From Lysobacteraceae bacterium (GTDB taxonomy: Bacteria; Pseudomonadota; Gammaproteobacteria; Xanthomonadales; Xanthomonadaceae): a DNA stretch of 41,859 bases. Location of the stretch: the NCBI GenBank assembly GCA_024508915.1, contig JANINR010000054.1, forward strand, positions 1 through 41,859, written 5' to 3'. The translations under genes and the position numbers were made by a program. Of the stretch, positions 15,008-23,700 are shown piece after piece (position 1 is the stretch's first letter; the number at the start of each line of letters is the position of its first letter). The notes under the pieces were generated by a model that was not told where the DNA came from, did no database searches, and saw nothing but the letters and a program-made list of their open reading frames with translations.

Positions 15008-15807
15008 GGCTTCACGAACTTGTAGGCGAACTGGTCGGTCTTGCCGCGGATCGACTTGTCGAACACCTTGAGCGTGTGGTCGTCCGCGGGATTGCGCAGC
15101 GCCTCGCTCTCGCCGGCGTAGCGGAAGCCTGCGGCCTCGACCTGCTGCTTCACCAGCGCAGGATCGATGCGATGCAGCGTTTCGGTGTCGCGCAGGCCGG
15201 AACCCGCTTCGGCCGCGTGGTCGACGATCACGTACACGCCGCCCGGCTTCAGCGCATCGAACACCTGCTTGTTGAAGCGCGCCAGGTCGACCGGGCCCAT
15301 GAACTTGTCGGGATAGTCGTGGTAGTTCTGCGAAGTGAACACCACGTCCGCCTGCGCGGGCGCGGACAGTTCCGCCGCCGACTGCTTCAGGATCTCGATG
15401 TTGCCGTAGGCGTCGGCGATCGCCTGCAGCTTGTCGGTGCTCTCGTCGTATTCGGTCGGCCACACGGCGTAGACCTTGCCGTCGGCGCCGACCGCCTTGC
15501 TGAAGATGCGGGTGAAATAGCCGCCGCCGGGGATCAGCTCGATCACCGTATCGCCGGGCTTCACGCCGGCGAAGGCGGCGAGCTCGCCGCCGTGGCGGCG
15601 CGCGTCGTTCTGCGCATCGTCGCTGCGGGCCGGGTCGGCGAGCGCGGCAGCGATGTTGGCCGGCAGCGCTGCGGGCGCGGCGGCAGCGGGCGCGGCCTGC
15701 GCGGCGTGCATCGAATGGCCGGCATGGGCCGCGGGGTGGGTGGCCTGGGCCGAGGCCGCGGCGGGCAGCGCGAGCCCGATCGCGAGGGCGAGCATCCAGT
15801 GTTTCAT
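15004..15807 (-). CDS. SAM-dependent methyltransferase with signal peptide
   Basis: A 267-residue class I methyltransferase fold preceded by a clear Sec signal peptide (residues 1-20, MKHWMLALAIGLALPAAASA) and an Ala/His-rich linker with HPAAHAGHSMHAAQ. The Rossmann motif I is TVIELIPGGGYFTRI; later pieces include the segment ADVVFTSQNYHD and LKPGGVYVIVDHAAEAGSG. The presence of S-adenosylmethionine outside the cytoplasm is not established, so the catalytic role is uncertain. The ATG at 15807 follows AGGAG at good spacing. The stop overlaps the GTG of the aspartyl protease gene. A 7-bp G-C hairpin lies in the leader. Such exported methyltransferases occur in several Xanthomonadaceae, by memory. 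Confidence 0.82.
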   Translation of the reverse strand: MKHWMLALAIGLALPAAASAQATHPAAHAGHSMHAAQAAPAAAAPAALPANIAAALADPARSDDAQNDARRHGGELAAFAGVKPGDTVIELIPGGGYFTRIFSKAVGADGKVYAVWPTEYDESTDKLQAIADAYGNIEILKQSAAELSAPAQADVVFTSQNYHDYPDKFMGPVDLARFNKQVFDALKPGGVYVIVDHAAEAGSGLRDTETLHRIDPALVKQQVEAAGFRYAGESEALRNPADDHTLKVFDKSIRGKTDQFAYKFVKP

Positions 15808-15823
15808 GGGGGACTCCTGGGAT

Positions 15824-15842
15824 GCGCCGGATCCGCCGGCGC
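15824..15842 (-). other. Stem-loop in the methyltransferase leader
   Basis: GCGCCGG (15824-15830) and CCGGCGC (15836-15842) form a perfect 7-bp stem with a 5-nt loop. It lies about 10 nt upstream of the AGGAG ribosome-binding site. In GC-rich DNA such stems occur by chance, so a regulatory role is only possible. Confidence 0.25.
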
Positions 15843-15850
15843 GGACGCCG

Positions 15851-15856
15851 ATTATG
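15851..15856 (-). promoter_or_regulatory. Putative -10 box of the methyltransferase-protease operon
   Basis: Minus-strand CATAAT (five of six consensus bases) would start transcription near 15844, leaving a leader of about 37 nt that holds the stem-loop and the AGGAG site. Confidence 0.4.
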
Positions 15857-15907
15857 GCGCCGGCCCGCCACCCCGGCGCAACCACCGGGCCCGGGGGCGC
15901 AGGTCGC

Positions 15908-16255
15908 TCACGGCGCCCCGGCGCTGAAGAGCCCGCGGGAAATGAAGTGCGCCGGCGCCGCGGCGAACAGCATGCCGATGGCCAGCAGCATCCAGCGCCG
16001 GCGCAGCCAGATCGCGCGGAAGCCCGACAGCAGCGCCGCCAGGTCCACCAGGTAGGCGGCGCAATACGCGACGTTGGCCAGCACCGCGAGCATGAACAGC
16101 TGCTGCGCCAGCTCGAAGGGCGTGCCCTGGATCGTGCGCGCGGAATCGAGGAACCAGGTCGCCACGACGACCGCCAGCAACCAGGCGTTGTAGAGCAAGC
16201 GGCGCGGTTCCCAGTAGGCGATGGCGCTGGTCAGCGGGGAATGCAGGTCGATCAT
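15908..16255 (-). CDS. Small integral membrane protein, 115 aa
   Basis: A 115-residue protein with three or four hydrophobic helices: about 22-38, 50-75 and 88-108, with the basic RAIWLRRRW before the last. It has no family I recognise. It begins 7 bp after the stop of the winged-helix regulator gene, so it is probably the third gene of that operon. The ATG at 16255 is the first in frame. Without a known domain, only a membrane role can be suggested. Confidence 0.55.
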   Translation of the reverse strand: MIDLHSPLTSAIAYWEPRRLLYNAWLLAVVVATWFLDSARTIQGTPFELAQQLFMLAVLANVAYCAAYLVDLAALLSGFRAIWLRRRWMLLAIGMLFAAAPAHFISRGLFSAGAP

Positions 16256-16262
16256 GCCGGCC

Positions 16263-16679
16263 TCAGCCTTCGCGGACGCGCTGGATCAGCGCTTCCATGT
16301 GCGCGAGGTACGCGTCGAGCGCCTTGCGGCCCGCCGCGGTGAGCCGGTATTCGGTGCGCGGCATGCGCTCGACGAAGGTCTTGTCGCAGGCGATGAAGCC
16401 GGCATCCTCGAGCTTGCGCGCGTGCACGCTGAGGTTGCCGTCGGTGATGTCGAGCAGCGCCTTGAGCGCGTTGAAGGTGAGCGAGGGCGCACCGGCGAGC
16501 GCGCTGACGATGGCCAGGCGCACGCGCTCGTGGATGACGCGGTCGAGGTCGACGGCGGATTGCGCGTCGGCGCGCGCCGCGGCCGCAGCGGCGGCGGCAC
16601 CGCGCTTCGCCGGCACGGCGGCCTCCGCTGCTGCGCGCGGTGCCCGCGCCGCGGGCGTCTTCGCCGCCGGCCTAGCCAC
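16263..16679 (-). CDS. Winged-helix transcriptional regulator
   Basis: A 138-residue protein. The first 40 or so residues are Ala/Arg/Lys-rich and disordered; the remainder is a winged helix of the HTH_34 kind (MarR/PadR-like), with LDRVIHERVRLAIVSALAG, LKALLDITDGNLSVHARKL and VERMPRTEYRLTAAGRKAL. It is expected to be a dimeric DNA-binding regulator, probably of its own operon. The start at 16679 overlaps the end of the upstream membrane-protein gene by 8 bp. A shorter protein starting inside the disordered segment is possible. The pairing of such regulators with a small multi-helix membrane protein is common in related genomes. Confidence 0.8.
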   Translation of the reverse strand: MARPAAKTPAARAPRAAAEAAVPAKRGAAAAAAAARADAQSAVDLDRVIHERVRLAIVSALAGAPSLTFNALKALLDITDGNLSVHARKLEDAGFIACDKTFVERMPRTEYRLTAAGRKALDAYLAHMEALIQRVREG

Positions 16680-17283
16680 CGTGCCGCCTCGCGATCACGA
16701 TGCCGAAGCCGATGTGCAGCCCGCCGAAGCCCGCCGCCATCCAGGCGTCGGCCCACGCCGGCGTCGTCGCCAGCGCGAGCGTGCCCAGCCACATGAAGCC
16801 GATGCCCATCAGCGGCACCGCGCCCACGGAGAACGTGCCCGCCGAGATCACCGCCGCGCCGTACGCGAGCATCCACAGCCCCGGCAGGAAAGCCGTCGCG
16901 CCGTGCGGGAACAGCGCGAACGTCAGCGCGACCGCGACCCCCACCGGCGGCAGGAAGCTCATCAGGAACTTGCGCCCGGGCCCGGACGCGAGCGGGGCAC
17001 CGAAGCGTTTCGCCTTCAGCGACAGCGTCACCGCGGCGATGACCGCGGCGACGAGCGCCGTGCCCATCCACACCGCGAGCCAGCGCTGCGGCGTCGGCTG
17101 CAGCGACGCCAGCCACGCGGCGGGCAGGGCGACCGCGCCGATCGCCACGCCGCCCCAGCCGGGCACGGCGGTGAAGGCGCTGGAGCGCTCCATGGTGCGG
17201 CGGATGAAGCGGAGATCCTCCATCGCGCGCTGGTGCAGCGAGACGGGGGAATCGGGTCGGTCGACGCGGAGGGGTCTGCTCAT
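16672..17283 (-). CDS. Multi-helix membrane protein, 203 aa
   Basis: A 203-residue inner-membrane protein with a soluble head of about 45 residues (LHQRAMEDLRFIRRTMERSS) followed by about five or six hydrophobic helices. The soluble head followed by helices resembles membrane proteins that sit beside HTH_34 regulators, where they may control the regulator or be its target; this is inference. The ATG at 17283 lies 7 nt from a TATACC box that has TTGACG 18 bp upstream; an earlier in-frame ATG at 17307 would lie inside that promoter. First gene of a three-gene operon. Confidence 0.7.
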   Translation of the reverse strand: MSRPLRVDRPDSPVSLHQRAMEDLRFIRRTMERSSAFTAVPGWGGVAIGAVALPAAWLASLQPTPQRWLAVWMGTALVAAVIAAVTLSLKAKRFGAPLASGPGRKFLMSFLPPVGVAVALTFALFPHGATAFLPGLWMLAYGAAVISAGTFSVGAVPLMGIGFMWLGTLALATTPAWADAWMAAGFGGLHIGFGIVIARRHGG

Positions 17284-17290
17284 GGGCGCA

Positions 17291-17320
17291 GGTATAGCCC
17301 CGCCCACGGCGGCGCGTCAA
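17291..17320 (-). promoter_or_regulatory. Promoter of the membrane protein-regulator operon
   Basis: Minus-strand TTGACG (17315-17320) and TATACC (17291-17296) are 18 bp apart, with the ATG 7 nt further on. It is one of the few places here with a good -35. It lies between the operon and the end of the aminopeptidase gene. Confidence 0.5.
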
Positions 17321-17327
17321 GTACTTT

Positions 17328-20300
17328 TCATTGCAAAGCACAGTCTCCCGCGCCGCAGACGGGGAGCAGGTTGTTGTCGGGCCGCACGTCCAGCAGCAGG
17401 TGGCGGGGGTCGATCCCCGCCTCGGCCGGCGGCGCCGATACGCGGACCACGATCCGTTGCTGTCCAGTGCGGATGGCGTGGAGGCGGCGGTACAGCACAG
17501 GGCCGGGCCGATCGTCCGTGCCGGCGCCGAGGACGCCGATCTCCACGGCGTCGTCCATCGGCACCGCGGTTTCGGCGCCGCGCTCGTCGACGGTCACCTT
17601 GCGGGCCTGCACGTCCATCGCGACCTCCCACTGGCCGTCGCCCAGCGCACGCGCGTCGGCGCGGACCGTCTTGAGGTCCCAGTACGTGTTGGCGGCGAGC
17701 AAGTCGTGCAGCAGCTGCCGGCGGTCCGGCGGCGTCACCGCCTGCAGCTCGCGGTACAGGTCGCGCGCCGTCGCCAGCGGCGGCCTGCCGTCCGCGTGCG
17801 CCCGGAGCAGGCTGCGCAGCGCAGCGTCGACGCGGTCGCTGCCGAGGTACGCGTCCAGCGCATGCATGGCGAACGGGCCCTTGCGGTACGCCTCGGCCCA
17901 GTCGGTCGCGCGCAGCAGCGGCTTGCCGGCCTGCGCGCGCGGCGTCAGGTAGGACTCGCGCAGCACCGCGAGCATGCGCTCCAGGTGCGCTTCGCCGTAG
18001 GTCTCGCGCATCGTCGCCAGCGCGGAGTGCCAGGCCAGGCTTTCGCTCAGCAGCGGCGCGCCCTCCACCGGGGCTGGGATGAGCTGCGCGCCCCACCACT
18101 GGTGCGCGGTCTCGTGCGCGACCACGCCGAACGCGAAATCGATGTCGCGCCAGTCGGCCTCGGGGTGGTAGCGGGCGAAGGACTCCTGGAACGAGACGTC
18201 GCCGGGCGCCGCGTGCAACCCGCCGTCGCCGGGACGTTCGGTGAAGCGCAGGTGGCGCAGCGGATAGGGGCCGAAGTCGCGACTCATCGCCGCGAGCGTC
18301 GCGGTCGCGGCGCGCACGATGCGTTCTGCGTTCCAGGGGTGCGCGGGATGGTGGAAGACCTCGATCGCGACGTGCTTCCATTGCGCGCGGCGCACGGCGT
18401 AGCGCGCGGAGTAAAAGCCGAGGTCGCCGGCGCGGATCGGCGCTTCCGTCGAATAGTGGAAGTACGCGCGGCCGCCTTCGTTCCACGCCTTGCGCAACAG
18501 ACCGGGGGCGATGGCGGTCTGGCCCGGCGCCGTGGAAATGACGGAGTCCACCGAAAGCCGCTGGCCGCGCGTGGCGGTGTACGGAATCCTCGGGTCGTCG
18601 AGCGGGGGCACTTCCGGTCGCGCCGCCAGCCCGTGTTCGCGCCGGTCGGCGGGGTTGTTCAGTTCGCGCGCGACCTGGTAACCGAGCAGCGGGAACCAGT
18701 CTTCCTGCAGGAACCGGCTGCCGTTCGCGGCGATCGCCGGGTCGATGCCATGTTGGGTGAAGCCGTCGCCGCCGAACGCGACCTCGAAGCGCAGCTGCAT
18801 CGATTCGCCCGGCCGCAGCGGTTGCGCGAGGGCGAAGGCGTGGTAGCCCAGGTCGTCGTCGGCGATGACGTGCCGCGCGGGGCGATCCGGCTGCAGCTGC
18901 CGCGTGCGCACGTCGTGCGAGGTGGCGACGTGCAGCATCGCGATCGGCTGCGTCGAGGCGTTGACCAGGCGGTAGCTGCCGCGCACAGCCGCGGTGCCGT
19001 CCTCGGGATGCAGGTCGACGCGCAGATGCAGGTCGGTGGGCACCGGCCGCGGCGCATCGGCGTAGCGACCGTACAACGCCTCGTAGCGCGCGGCGCGCGC
19101 CTTGGCCTCGGCGCGGTCGACGAACGGATGCCGCACGTGCGTCTGGTGGAAGATGAAGCCACCGGCCGCGAGCATCAGCACCAGGCCCGCAGCGCCGACG
19201 TCCAGCAGCGGGCGCGACAGTCGCGGCCGCACGTCCCGGAGCCGCGCGCGCAGCCCCGCGCCGGCGCCGCGGGGCAGCAGCAGGATCGCGGCCAGCGACA
19301 GCAGCAGCGCCACCCCGGCCCAGTACGCCTTGAACCACGCCCACGGCAGCAGGTCGCGGGCGAAGCCGCGCATGTCGCTGTACGTCCAGCCCGGGTCGCT
19401 GCCGTAGACCAGCAGGCGATCGTCGATGCCCAGCGCCGACGCGCCGACGATGCCGAGGAACACGGCGATCACGAGCAGCTGCGCGAGATGGCGGTGGTCG
19501 GCGATCGCGTGCAGCGCCATCGCCAGCACCCCCAGCAGCAGCCAGTCGACTGCCTGCAGGCCGAACAGCACGCCCGCGTACAAGCCCGGGTCGAAGGCCG
19601 TGACGTCGAGCGAGGCCTGCACCGCCATCGCCACCAGCATCCGCAGCGCCTGCAGGGCGAGCACCAGCAACACGAGGCCGCCGAGGCGGCCAGCGAAGCG
19701 CAGCCAGTCCGGGACCGGCGCCGCGTCGGCGATCGCGGCGATGCCGGCATCGCGGTCGCGCCACGCGAGCTCGCCGGCGGCGAGCATCAGCACCAGCGGC
19801 AGCACCAGCAGGAAGAAGGCCTCCGAATGCGCCATCAGTTCGACCATCGCGCCCATGGTCGGGCGGATCGGTACGCCGACGTTCTCCATCAGTTCCGGCG
19901 TCGCCAGGCCGAACACGGCCACGAGCAGGAGCAGCACGATGCCGGGCCAGCCGGTCGCGACCTGCCGGAATGCGTCGGTCGACAGCGCGAGCAGCTGGCG
20001 CAGGCGCGTCGCCGGGCCGAAATGCACGTCGACGCGGCGCGGCATCGCCGGCGCGCGCGCGGCCGCGGTCGAGGCCGCCGCCATGCCGGGTGCCGCATCG
20101 AGCGCGACGGCCTTGCGGCGCCTGCCGCGTCGACCGCCGCCGCCTTCGTCCTGGGCGAAGCGGAAGCGCCGGAACGTGAGCGCCAGCAGCGCCAGCGCCA
20201 CCCCGATCCAGATCGCGCGATTGCCGAACGTGACCGCGTCGAGGCCGAGGATGCGCACGCTCTTTTCCGCGTCCGTCCACGCCGCCGAACTCTTGCTGAC

Positions 20301-20945
20301 GATGGTCAGCGCCATCGGATCGAACAGCGTGGCCGTGTCCCAGAAGCCGAGCGTCCGCGCGATGTACTGCGAGCCGAACAGCCCCAGGAACAGCACCAGC
20401 CCCACGGCCGGGTACGCCGCCGACGCCTTGCGCCGCCACGCGACCAGCGCGAATGCCATCGCCGTGACCACGAACGCGTTCGGCAGCGCGAGCAGCAGGT
20501 AGGGGGCGAGGTAGGCCTCGATGCGGAACGGCCCCATCACCGGCTGCAGCCACGGCAGCGGCAGGCACAGCAGCAGGCCGAGCGGCAGCGCCAGGGCGAG
20601 CAGCGCGTTCAGCGCGAACGCCGCGAGGAAGTGCCCGGCCAGGTAGTCGAAGCGGCCGAGCGGCGTCGCGCAGGCCAGCGGGAACATCCGCGATTCCACG
20701 TCGCGCGCGAGGATGCTGCCGGTGAGCGCCGCGGCCATCGGCAGCCACAGCATGGCGAGCACCTGGGTGACGTTGGCCACCACGTACGGCGAATTGAACC
20801 AGTACCCGTGCTCGAGCGCGGCGTGGCCCTGCATCTGCCCGCCGAGCTGCCACGAGATCGCGGCCAGCGCCACGAAGCAGATCCACGGCCAGGGCTGCCG
20901 CGCCTGGTAGCCGAAGGCGAAGGCGAACGTCTCCTTCAGCCTCAT
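17328..20945 (-). CDS. ABC permease fused to M1-family aminopeptidase
   Basis: A 1205-residue fusion. The N-terminal half is an ABC-2-type permease with two groups of hydrophobic helices, the first at about residues 18-250 and the second at about 320-600. The C-terminal part is an M1 (gluzincin) peptidase domain with HETAHQWWG at about residue 943 and the downstream Glu ligand in LLSESLAWHS. The protein may couple export with cleavage, or use the peptidase domain to bind a substrate outside the membrane. It overlaps the ATPase gene by 4 bp (ATGA), so both make one transporter. The start at 20945 gives MRLKETFAF, a usual permease beginning. Substrate unknown. Such fusions are annotated in other Xanthomonadaceae and Bacteroidetes. 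Confidence 0.88.
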   Translation of the reverse strand: MRLKETFAFAFGYQARQPWPWICFVALAAISWQLGGQMQGHAALEHGYWFNSPYVVANVTQVLAMLWLPMAAALTGSILARDVESRMFPLACATPLGRFDYLAGHFLAAFALNALLALALPLGLLLCLPLPWLQPVMGPFRIEAYLAPYLLLALPNAFVVTAMAFALVAWRRKASAAYPAVGLVLFLGLFGSQYIARTLGFWDTATLFDPMALTIVSKSSAAWTDAEKSVRILGLDAVTFGNRAIWIGVALALLALTFRRFRFAQDEGGGGRRGRRRKAVALDAAPGMAAASTAAARAPAMPRRVDVHFGPATRLRQLLALSTDAFRQVATGWPGIVLLLLVAVFGLATPELMENVGVPIRPTMGAMVELMAHSEAFFLLVLPLVLMLAAGELAWRDRDAGIAAIADAAPVPDWLRFAGRLGGLVLLVLALQALRMLVAMAVQASLDVTAFDPGLYAGVLFGLQAVDWLLLGVLAMALHAIADHRHLAQLLVIAVFLGIVGASALGIDDRLLVYGSDPGWTYSDMRGFARDLLPWAWFKAYWAGVALLLSLAAILLLPRGAGAGLRARLRDVRPRLSRPLLDVGAAGLVLMLAAGGFIFHQTHVRHPFVDRAEAKARAARYEALYGRYADAPRPVPTDLHLRVDLHPEDGTAAVRGSYRLVNASTQPIAMLHVATSHDVRTRQLQPDRPARHVIADDDLGYHAFALAQPLRPGESMQLRFEVAFGGDGFTQHGIDPAIAANGSRFLQEDWFPLLGYQVARELNNPADRREHGLAARPEVPPLDDPRIPYTATRGQRLSVDSVISTAPGQTAIAPGLLRKAWNEGGRAYFHYSTEAPIRAGDLGFYSARYAVRRAQWKHVAIEVFHHPAHPWNAERIVRAATATLAAMSRDFGPYPLRHLRFTERPGDGGLHAAPGDVSFQESFARYHPEADWRDIDFAFGVVAHETAHQWWGAQLIPAPVEGAPLLSESLAWHSALATMRETYGEAHLERMLAVLRESYLTPRAQAGKPLLRATDWAEAYRKGPFAMHALDAYLGSDRVDAALRSLLRAHADGRPPLATARDLYRELQAVTPPDRRQLLHDLLAANTYWDLKTVRADARALGDGQWEVAMDVQARKVTVDERGAETAVPMDDAVEIGVLGAGTDDRPGPVLYRRLHAIRTGQQRIVVRVSAPPAEAGIDPRHLLLDVRPDNNLLPVCGAGDCALQ

Positions 20946-21817
20946 GCGACCGCCGCGCCCATCGTGCGGAAGTACACGTCGCCGAGGGTCGGCTCGGCGG
21001 GCTCGAAGCCCTCGCCGGGCGGTATTTCCGCGTGGACGCGCGCGATCGTGCGGCCGGCCATCATGCGCGTCGAGACCACGGCATGGTCGCGGCCCAGCGC
21101 GTCGAGCGCATCGCGTTCGACCACGCGCTGCCAGATCCGCCCGCGCAGCGCGGCCATCGCCGCCAGCGGCTCGGCCTCGAGCAGGATCGTGCCGCTGCGA
21201 ATGATGGCCATGCGGCTGCACAGCTCGGCCACGTCCTCGACGATATGGGTGGACAGGATCACGACCGCGTTCTCGCCGACCGCCGACAGCAGGTCGAGGA
21301 AGCGCACGCGCTCGGCCGGGTCGAGGCCGGCGGTGGGCTCGTCGACGATGATCAGCTTCGGGTCGCCCAGCAACGCGATCGCCACGCCGAGCCGCTGGCG
21401 CATGCCGCCGGAGAAGCCGCCGACCTTCTGCCGGCGCACCGCGTGCAGGTTCACCTGGTGGAGCAGGGCGTCGACCAGGTCGTTGCGGACGCTCCGGTCG
21501 GCGACGCCCTCGAGGATCGCGAAGTGGTGCAGCAGCTTCTCCGCGGTGACGCGCGGATAGACGCCGAAGTCCTGCGGCAGGTAGCCCAGGGTCTCGCGCA
21601 CCCGGCCGGGCTCGCGCAGCACGTCGATGTCGCCGAGCCGGATCTCGCCCGAGTCGGGCTGCTGCAGCGTGGCGATGGTGCGCATCAGCGTGGACTTGCC
21701 GGCGCCGTTGGGCCCGAGCAGGCCGAACATGCCGGGCTTGACGGTCAGGGACACGTCGCGCAGCGCGTGGACGCCGTTGGCGTAGGTCTTCGAGAGGTTT
21801 CGGACGTGCAGTTCCAA
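20942..21817 (-). CDS. ABC transporter ATP-binding protein
   Basis: A 291-residue ATPase of an ABC-2 type exporter. It has Walker A GPNGAGKST, the signature GGFSGGMRQRLGVA, Walker B KLIIVDEPTAGLDP and the switch His in ILSTHIVEDVAE. The C-terminal 80 residues are an extra domain, as in the family that pairs with permease/M1 fusions. The start is a TTG at 21817, since no ATG fits before the first strand; GGGGAAG lies upstream, with minus-strand TATTAC at 21847-21852 as a possible -10 box. It powers the permease-peptidase protein encoded next. Divergent from hutU across 186 bp. Confidence 0.92.
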   Translation of the reverse strand: MELHVRNLSKTYANGVHALRDVSLTVKPGMFGLLGPNGAGKSTLMRTIATLQQPDSGEIRLGDIDVLREPGRVRETLGYLPQDFGVYPRVTAEKLLHHFAILEGVADRSVRNDLVDALLHQVNLHAVRRQKVGGFSGGMRQRLGVAIALLGDPKLIIVDEPTAGLDPAERVRFLDLLSAVGENAVVILSTHIVEDVAELCSRMAIIRSGTILLEAEPLAAMAALRGRIWQRVVERDALDALGRDHAVVSTRMMAGRTIARVHAEIPPGEGFEPAEPTLGDVYFRTMGAAVA

Positions 21818-21969
21818 GAGCGCGCTTCCCCGGCATGGATGCGGCAGTAATAGCGTGCGCCGGCGCGCCGCGGCCCCGGCGGGAAGTCACGGTGCAGGTA
21901 GATTTGCGACGAAACCCCGGAATCCGGGGCCGAAGCGCGGGGCGCGCCGGCCAGGCCGCGGCCCGGTGC

Positions 21970-21975
21970 CATAAT
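21970..21975 (+). promoter_or_regulatory. -10 box of hutU
   Basis: CATAAT (five of six consensus bases) predicts transcription from about 21982, leaving a leader of about 22 nt with no clear Shine-Dalgarno. No TTGACA-like -35 is visible, so an activator may be needed. Confidence 0.4.
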
Positions 21976-22003
21976 CGGCCTTCACGCACTGCCACCGGCC
22001 GCC

Positions 22004-23677
22004 ATGTCTTCCAGCACCTCCCGAAACGACCCCACGCGCCACATCCGCGCCCCCCGCGGCACCGAGCTCAGCTGCAAATCCTGGCTCACCGAGGCCCCGT
22101 TCCGCATGCTCCAGAACAACCTGGACCCGGAGGTGGCCGAGAACCCGGCGGAGCTGGTGGTGTACGGCGGCATCGGCCGCGCCGCACGCAACTGGGAGTG
22201 CTACGACGCCATCATCGCCACGCTGAAGACGCTCGGCGATAACGAGACGCTGCTGGTGCAGTCCGGCAAGCCGGTCGGCGTGTTCCCCACCCATGCCGAC
22301 GCCCCGCGCGTGCTGATCGCCAACTCCAACCTGGTGCCGCACTGGGCGACCTGGGAGCACTTCAACGAGCTCGACCGCAAGGGCCTGATGATGTACGGCC
22401 AGATGACGGCCGGCTCGTGGATCTACATCGGCTCGCAGGGCATCGTGCAGGGCACGTACGAGACCTTCGTCGAGATGGGGCGGCAGCACTACGGCGGCGA
22501 CCTTCGTGGCCGCTGGATCCTCACGGCCGGCCTCGGCGGCATGGGCGGCGCGCAGCCCCTGGCCGCGTCGCTGGCGGGCGCGTGCTCGCTCAACATCGAG
22601 TGCCAGCAGTCGCGCATCGACTTCCGCCTGAAGACGCGCTACGTCGACGAGCAGGCCGCGGATCTCGACGACGCGCTCGCGCGGATCGCGAAGTACACCG
22701 CTTCCGGCGAAGCCAAGTCGATCGCGCTGCTCGGCAACGCCGCCGACGTGCTGCCCGAGCTCGTGCGCCGCGGCGTGCGCCCGGACGCCGTCACCGACCA
22801 GACCTCCGCGCACGACCCCGTGCACGGCTACCTGCCGCTCGGCTGGACGGTGGAGCAGTGGCTCGAGCGCCAGAAGTCCGAGCCGGACCGCTTGCGCGAC
22901 GAGGCCAAGAAGTCCATGCGTGTGCACGTCGAAGCGATGCTCGTGTTCCAGCAGATGGGCGTGCCGACCTTCGACTACGGCAACAACATCCGCCAGATGG
23001 CTTTCGACGAAGGCTGCAAGAACGCGTTCGACTTCCCCGGCTTCGTCCCCGCCTACGTGCGCCCGCTGTTCTGCCGCGGCGTCGGCCCGTTCCGCTGGGT
23101 GGCGTTGTCCGGCGACCCCGAGGACGTCTACAAGACCGACGCCAAGGTCAAGGAACTGATCCCCGACGACCCGCACCTGCACCGCTGGCTCGACATGGCG
23201 CGCGAGCGGATTTCGTTCCAAGGCCTGCCGGCGCGCATCTGCTGGGTCGGCCTGGGGCAGCGGCATCGTCTGGGCCTGGCGTTCAACGAGATGGTCCGCA
23301 ACGGCGAGCTCAAGGCGCCGGTCGTTATCGGGCGCGACCACCTCGACTCCGGGAGCGTGGCCTCGCCGAACCGGGAGACCGAGGCGATGCTCGACGGGTC
23401 CGACGCCGTTTCCGACTGGCCGCTGCTCAACGCCATGCTCAACGTGGCCGGTGGGGCCACCTGGGTGTCGTTACACCATGGTGGGGGCGTGGGGATGGGG
23501 TACTCGCAGCACTCGGGGGTGGTGATCGTGTGCGATGGCACCGAGGCGGCGGATGCGCGGATTGCGCGGGTGCTTTGGAACGATCCGGGCACGGGCGTTA
23601 TGCGGCATGCCGACGCGGGTTACGACATCGCGTGGGAGTGTGCGGGGGAGATGGGGTTGAAGTTGCCGATGGTCTGA
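22004..23677 (+). CDS. hutU: Urocanate hydratase
   Basis: HutU adds water to urocanate to form 4-imidazolone-5-propionate, step two of histidine degradation, using tightly bound NAD+. The 557-residue protein is full length, with the NAD-binding stretch [15 protein letters not shown] (from about residue 176) and a conserved middle segment [14 protein letters not shown]. The substrate of the next step is used by HutI, whose gene lies 13 kb away on the other strand. The ATG at 22004 leads into [17 protein letters not shown], the usual N terminus. Codon use changes in the last 200 bases, where GGG, GTT, TTG and a rare TTA codon appear, next to the restriction island. hutH is not in the window. 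Confidence 0.97.
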   Translation: MSSSTSRNDPTRHIRAPRGTELSCKSWLTEAPFRMLQNNLDPEVAENPAELVVYGGIGRAARNWECYDAIIATLKTLGDNETLLVQSGKPVGVFPTHADAPRVLIANSNLVPHWATWEHFNELDRKGLMMYGQMTAGSWIYIGSQGIVQGTYETFVEMGRQHYGGDLRGRWILTAGLGGMGGAQPLAASLAGACSLNIECQQSRIDFRLKTRYVDEQAADLDDALARIAKYTASGEAKSIALLGNAADVLPELVRRGVRPDAVTDQTSAHDPVHGYLPLGWTVEQWLERQKSEPDRLRDEAKKSMRVHVEAMLVFQQMGVPTFDYGNNIRQMAFDEGCKNAFDFPGFVPAYVRPLFCRGVGPFRWVALSGDPEDVYKTDAKVKELIPDDPHLHRWLDMARERISFQGLPARICWVGLGQRHRLGLAFNEMVRNGELKAPVVIGRDHLDSGSVASPNRETEAMLDGSDAVSDWPLLNAMLNVAGGATWVSLHHGGGVGMGYSQHSGVVIVCDGTEAADARIARVLWNDPGTGVMRHADAGYDIAWECAGEMGLKLPMV

Positions 23678-23694
23678 TTGCTGACGCAGAAAAC

Positions 23695-23700
23695 TAAAAT
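23695..23700 (+). promoter_or_regulatory. -10 box of the restriction operon
   Basis: TAAAAT lies in the A/T-rich stretch after the hutU stop. Transcription from about 23707 gives a leader of roughly 55 nt before hsdM. No good -35 is visible at 16-18 bp. Confidence 0.35.

Noticed and set aside
17331-21560. Very long open frame on the plus strand opposite the M1/permease and ATPase genes
   Set aside because: It is the antisense shadow of two well-supported genes. In DNA this rich in G and C stop codons are rare in such frames, and the product is repetitive in Arg, Gln and Ala without any motif.
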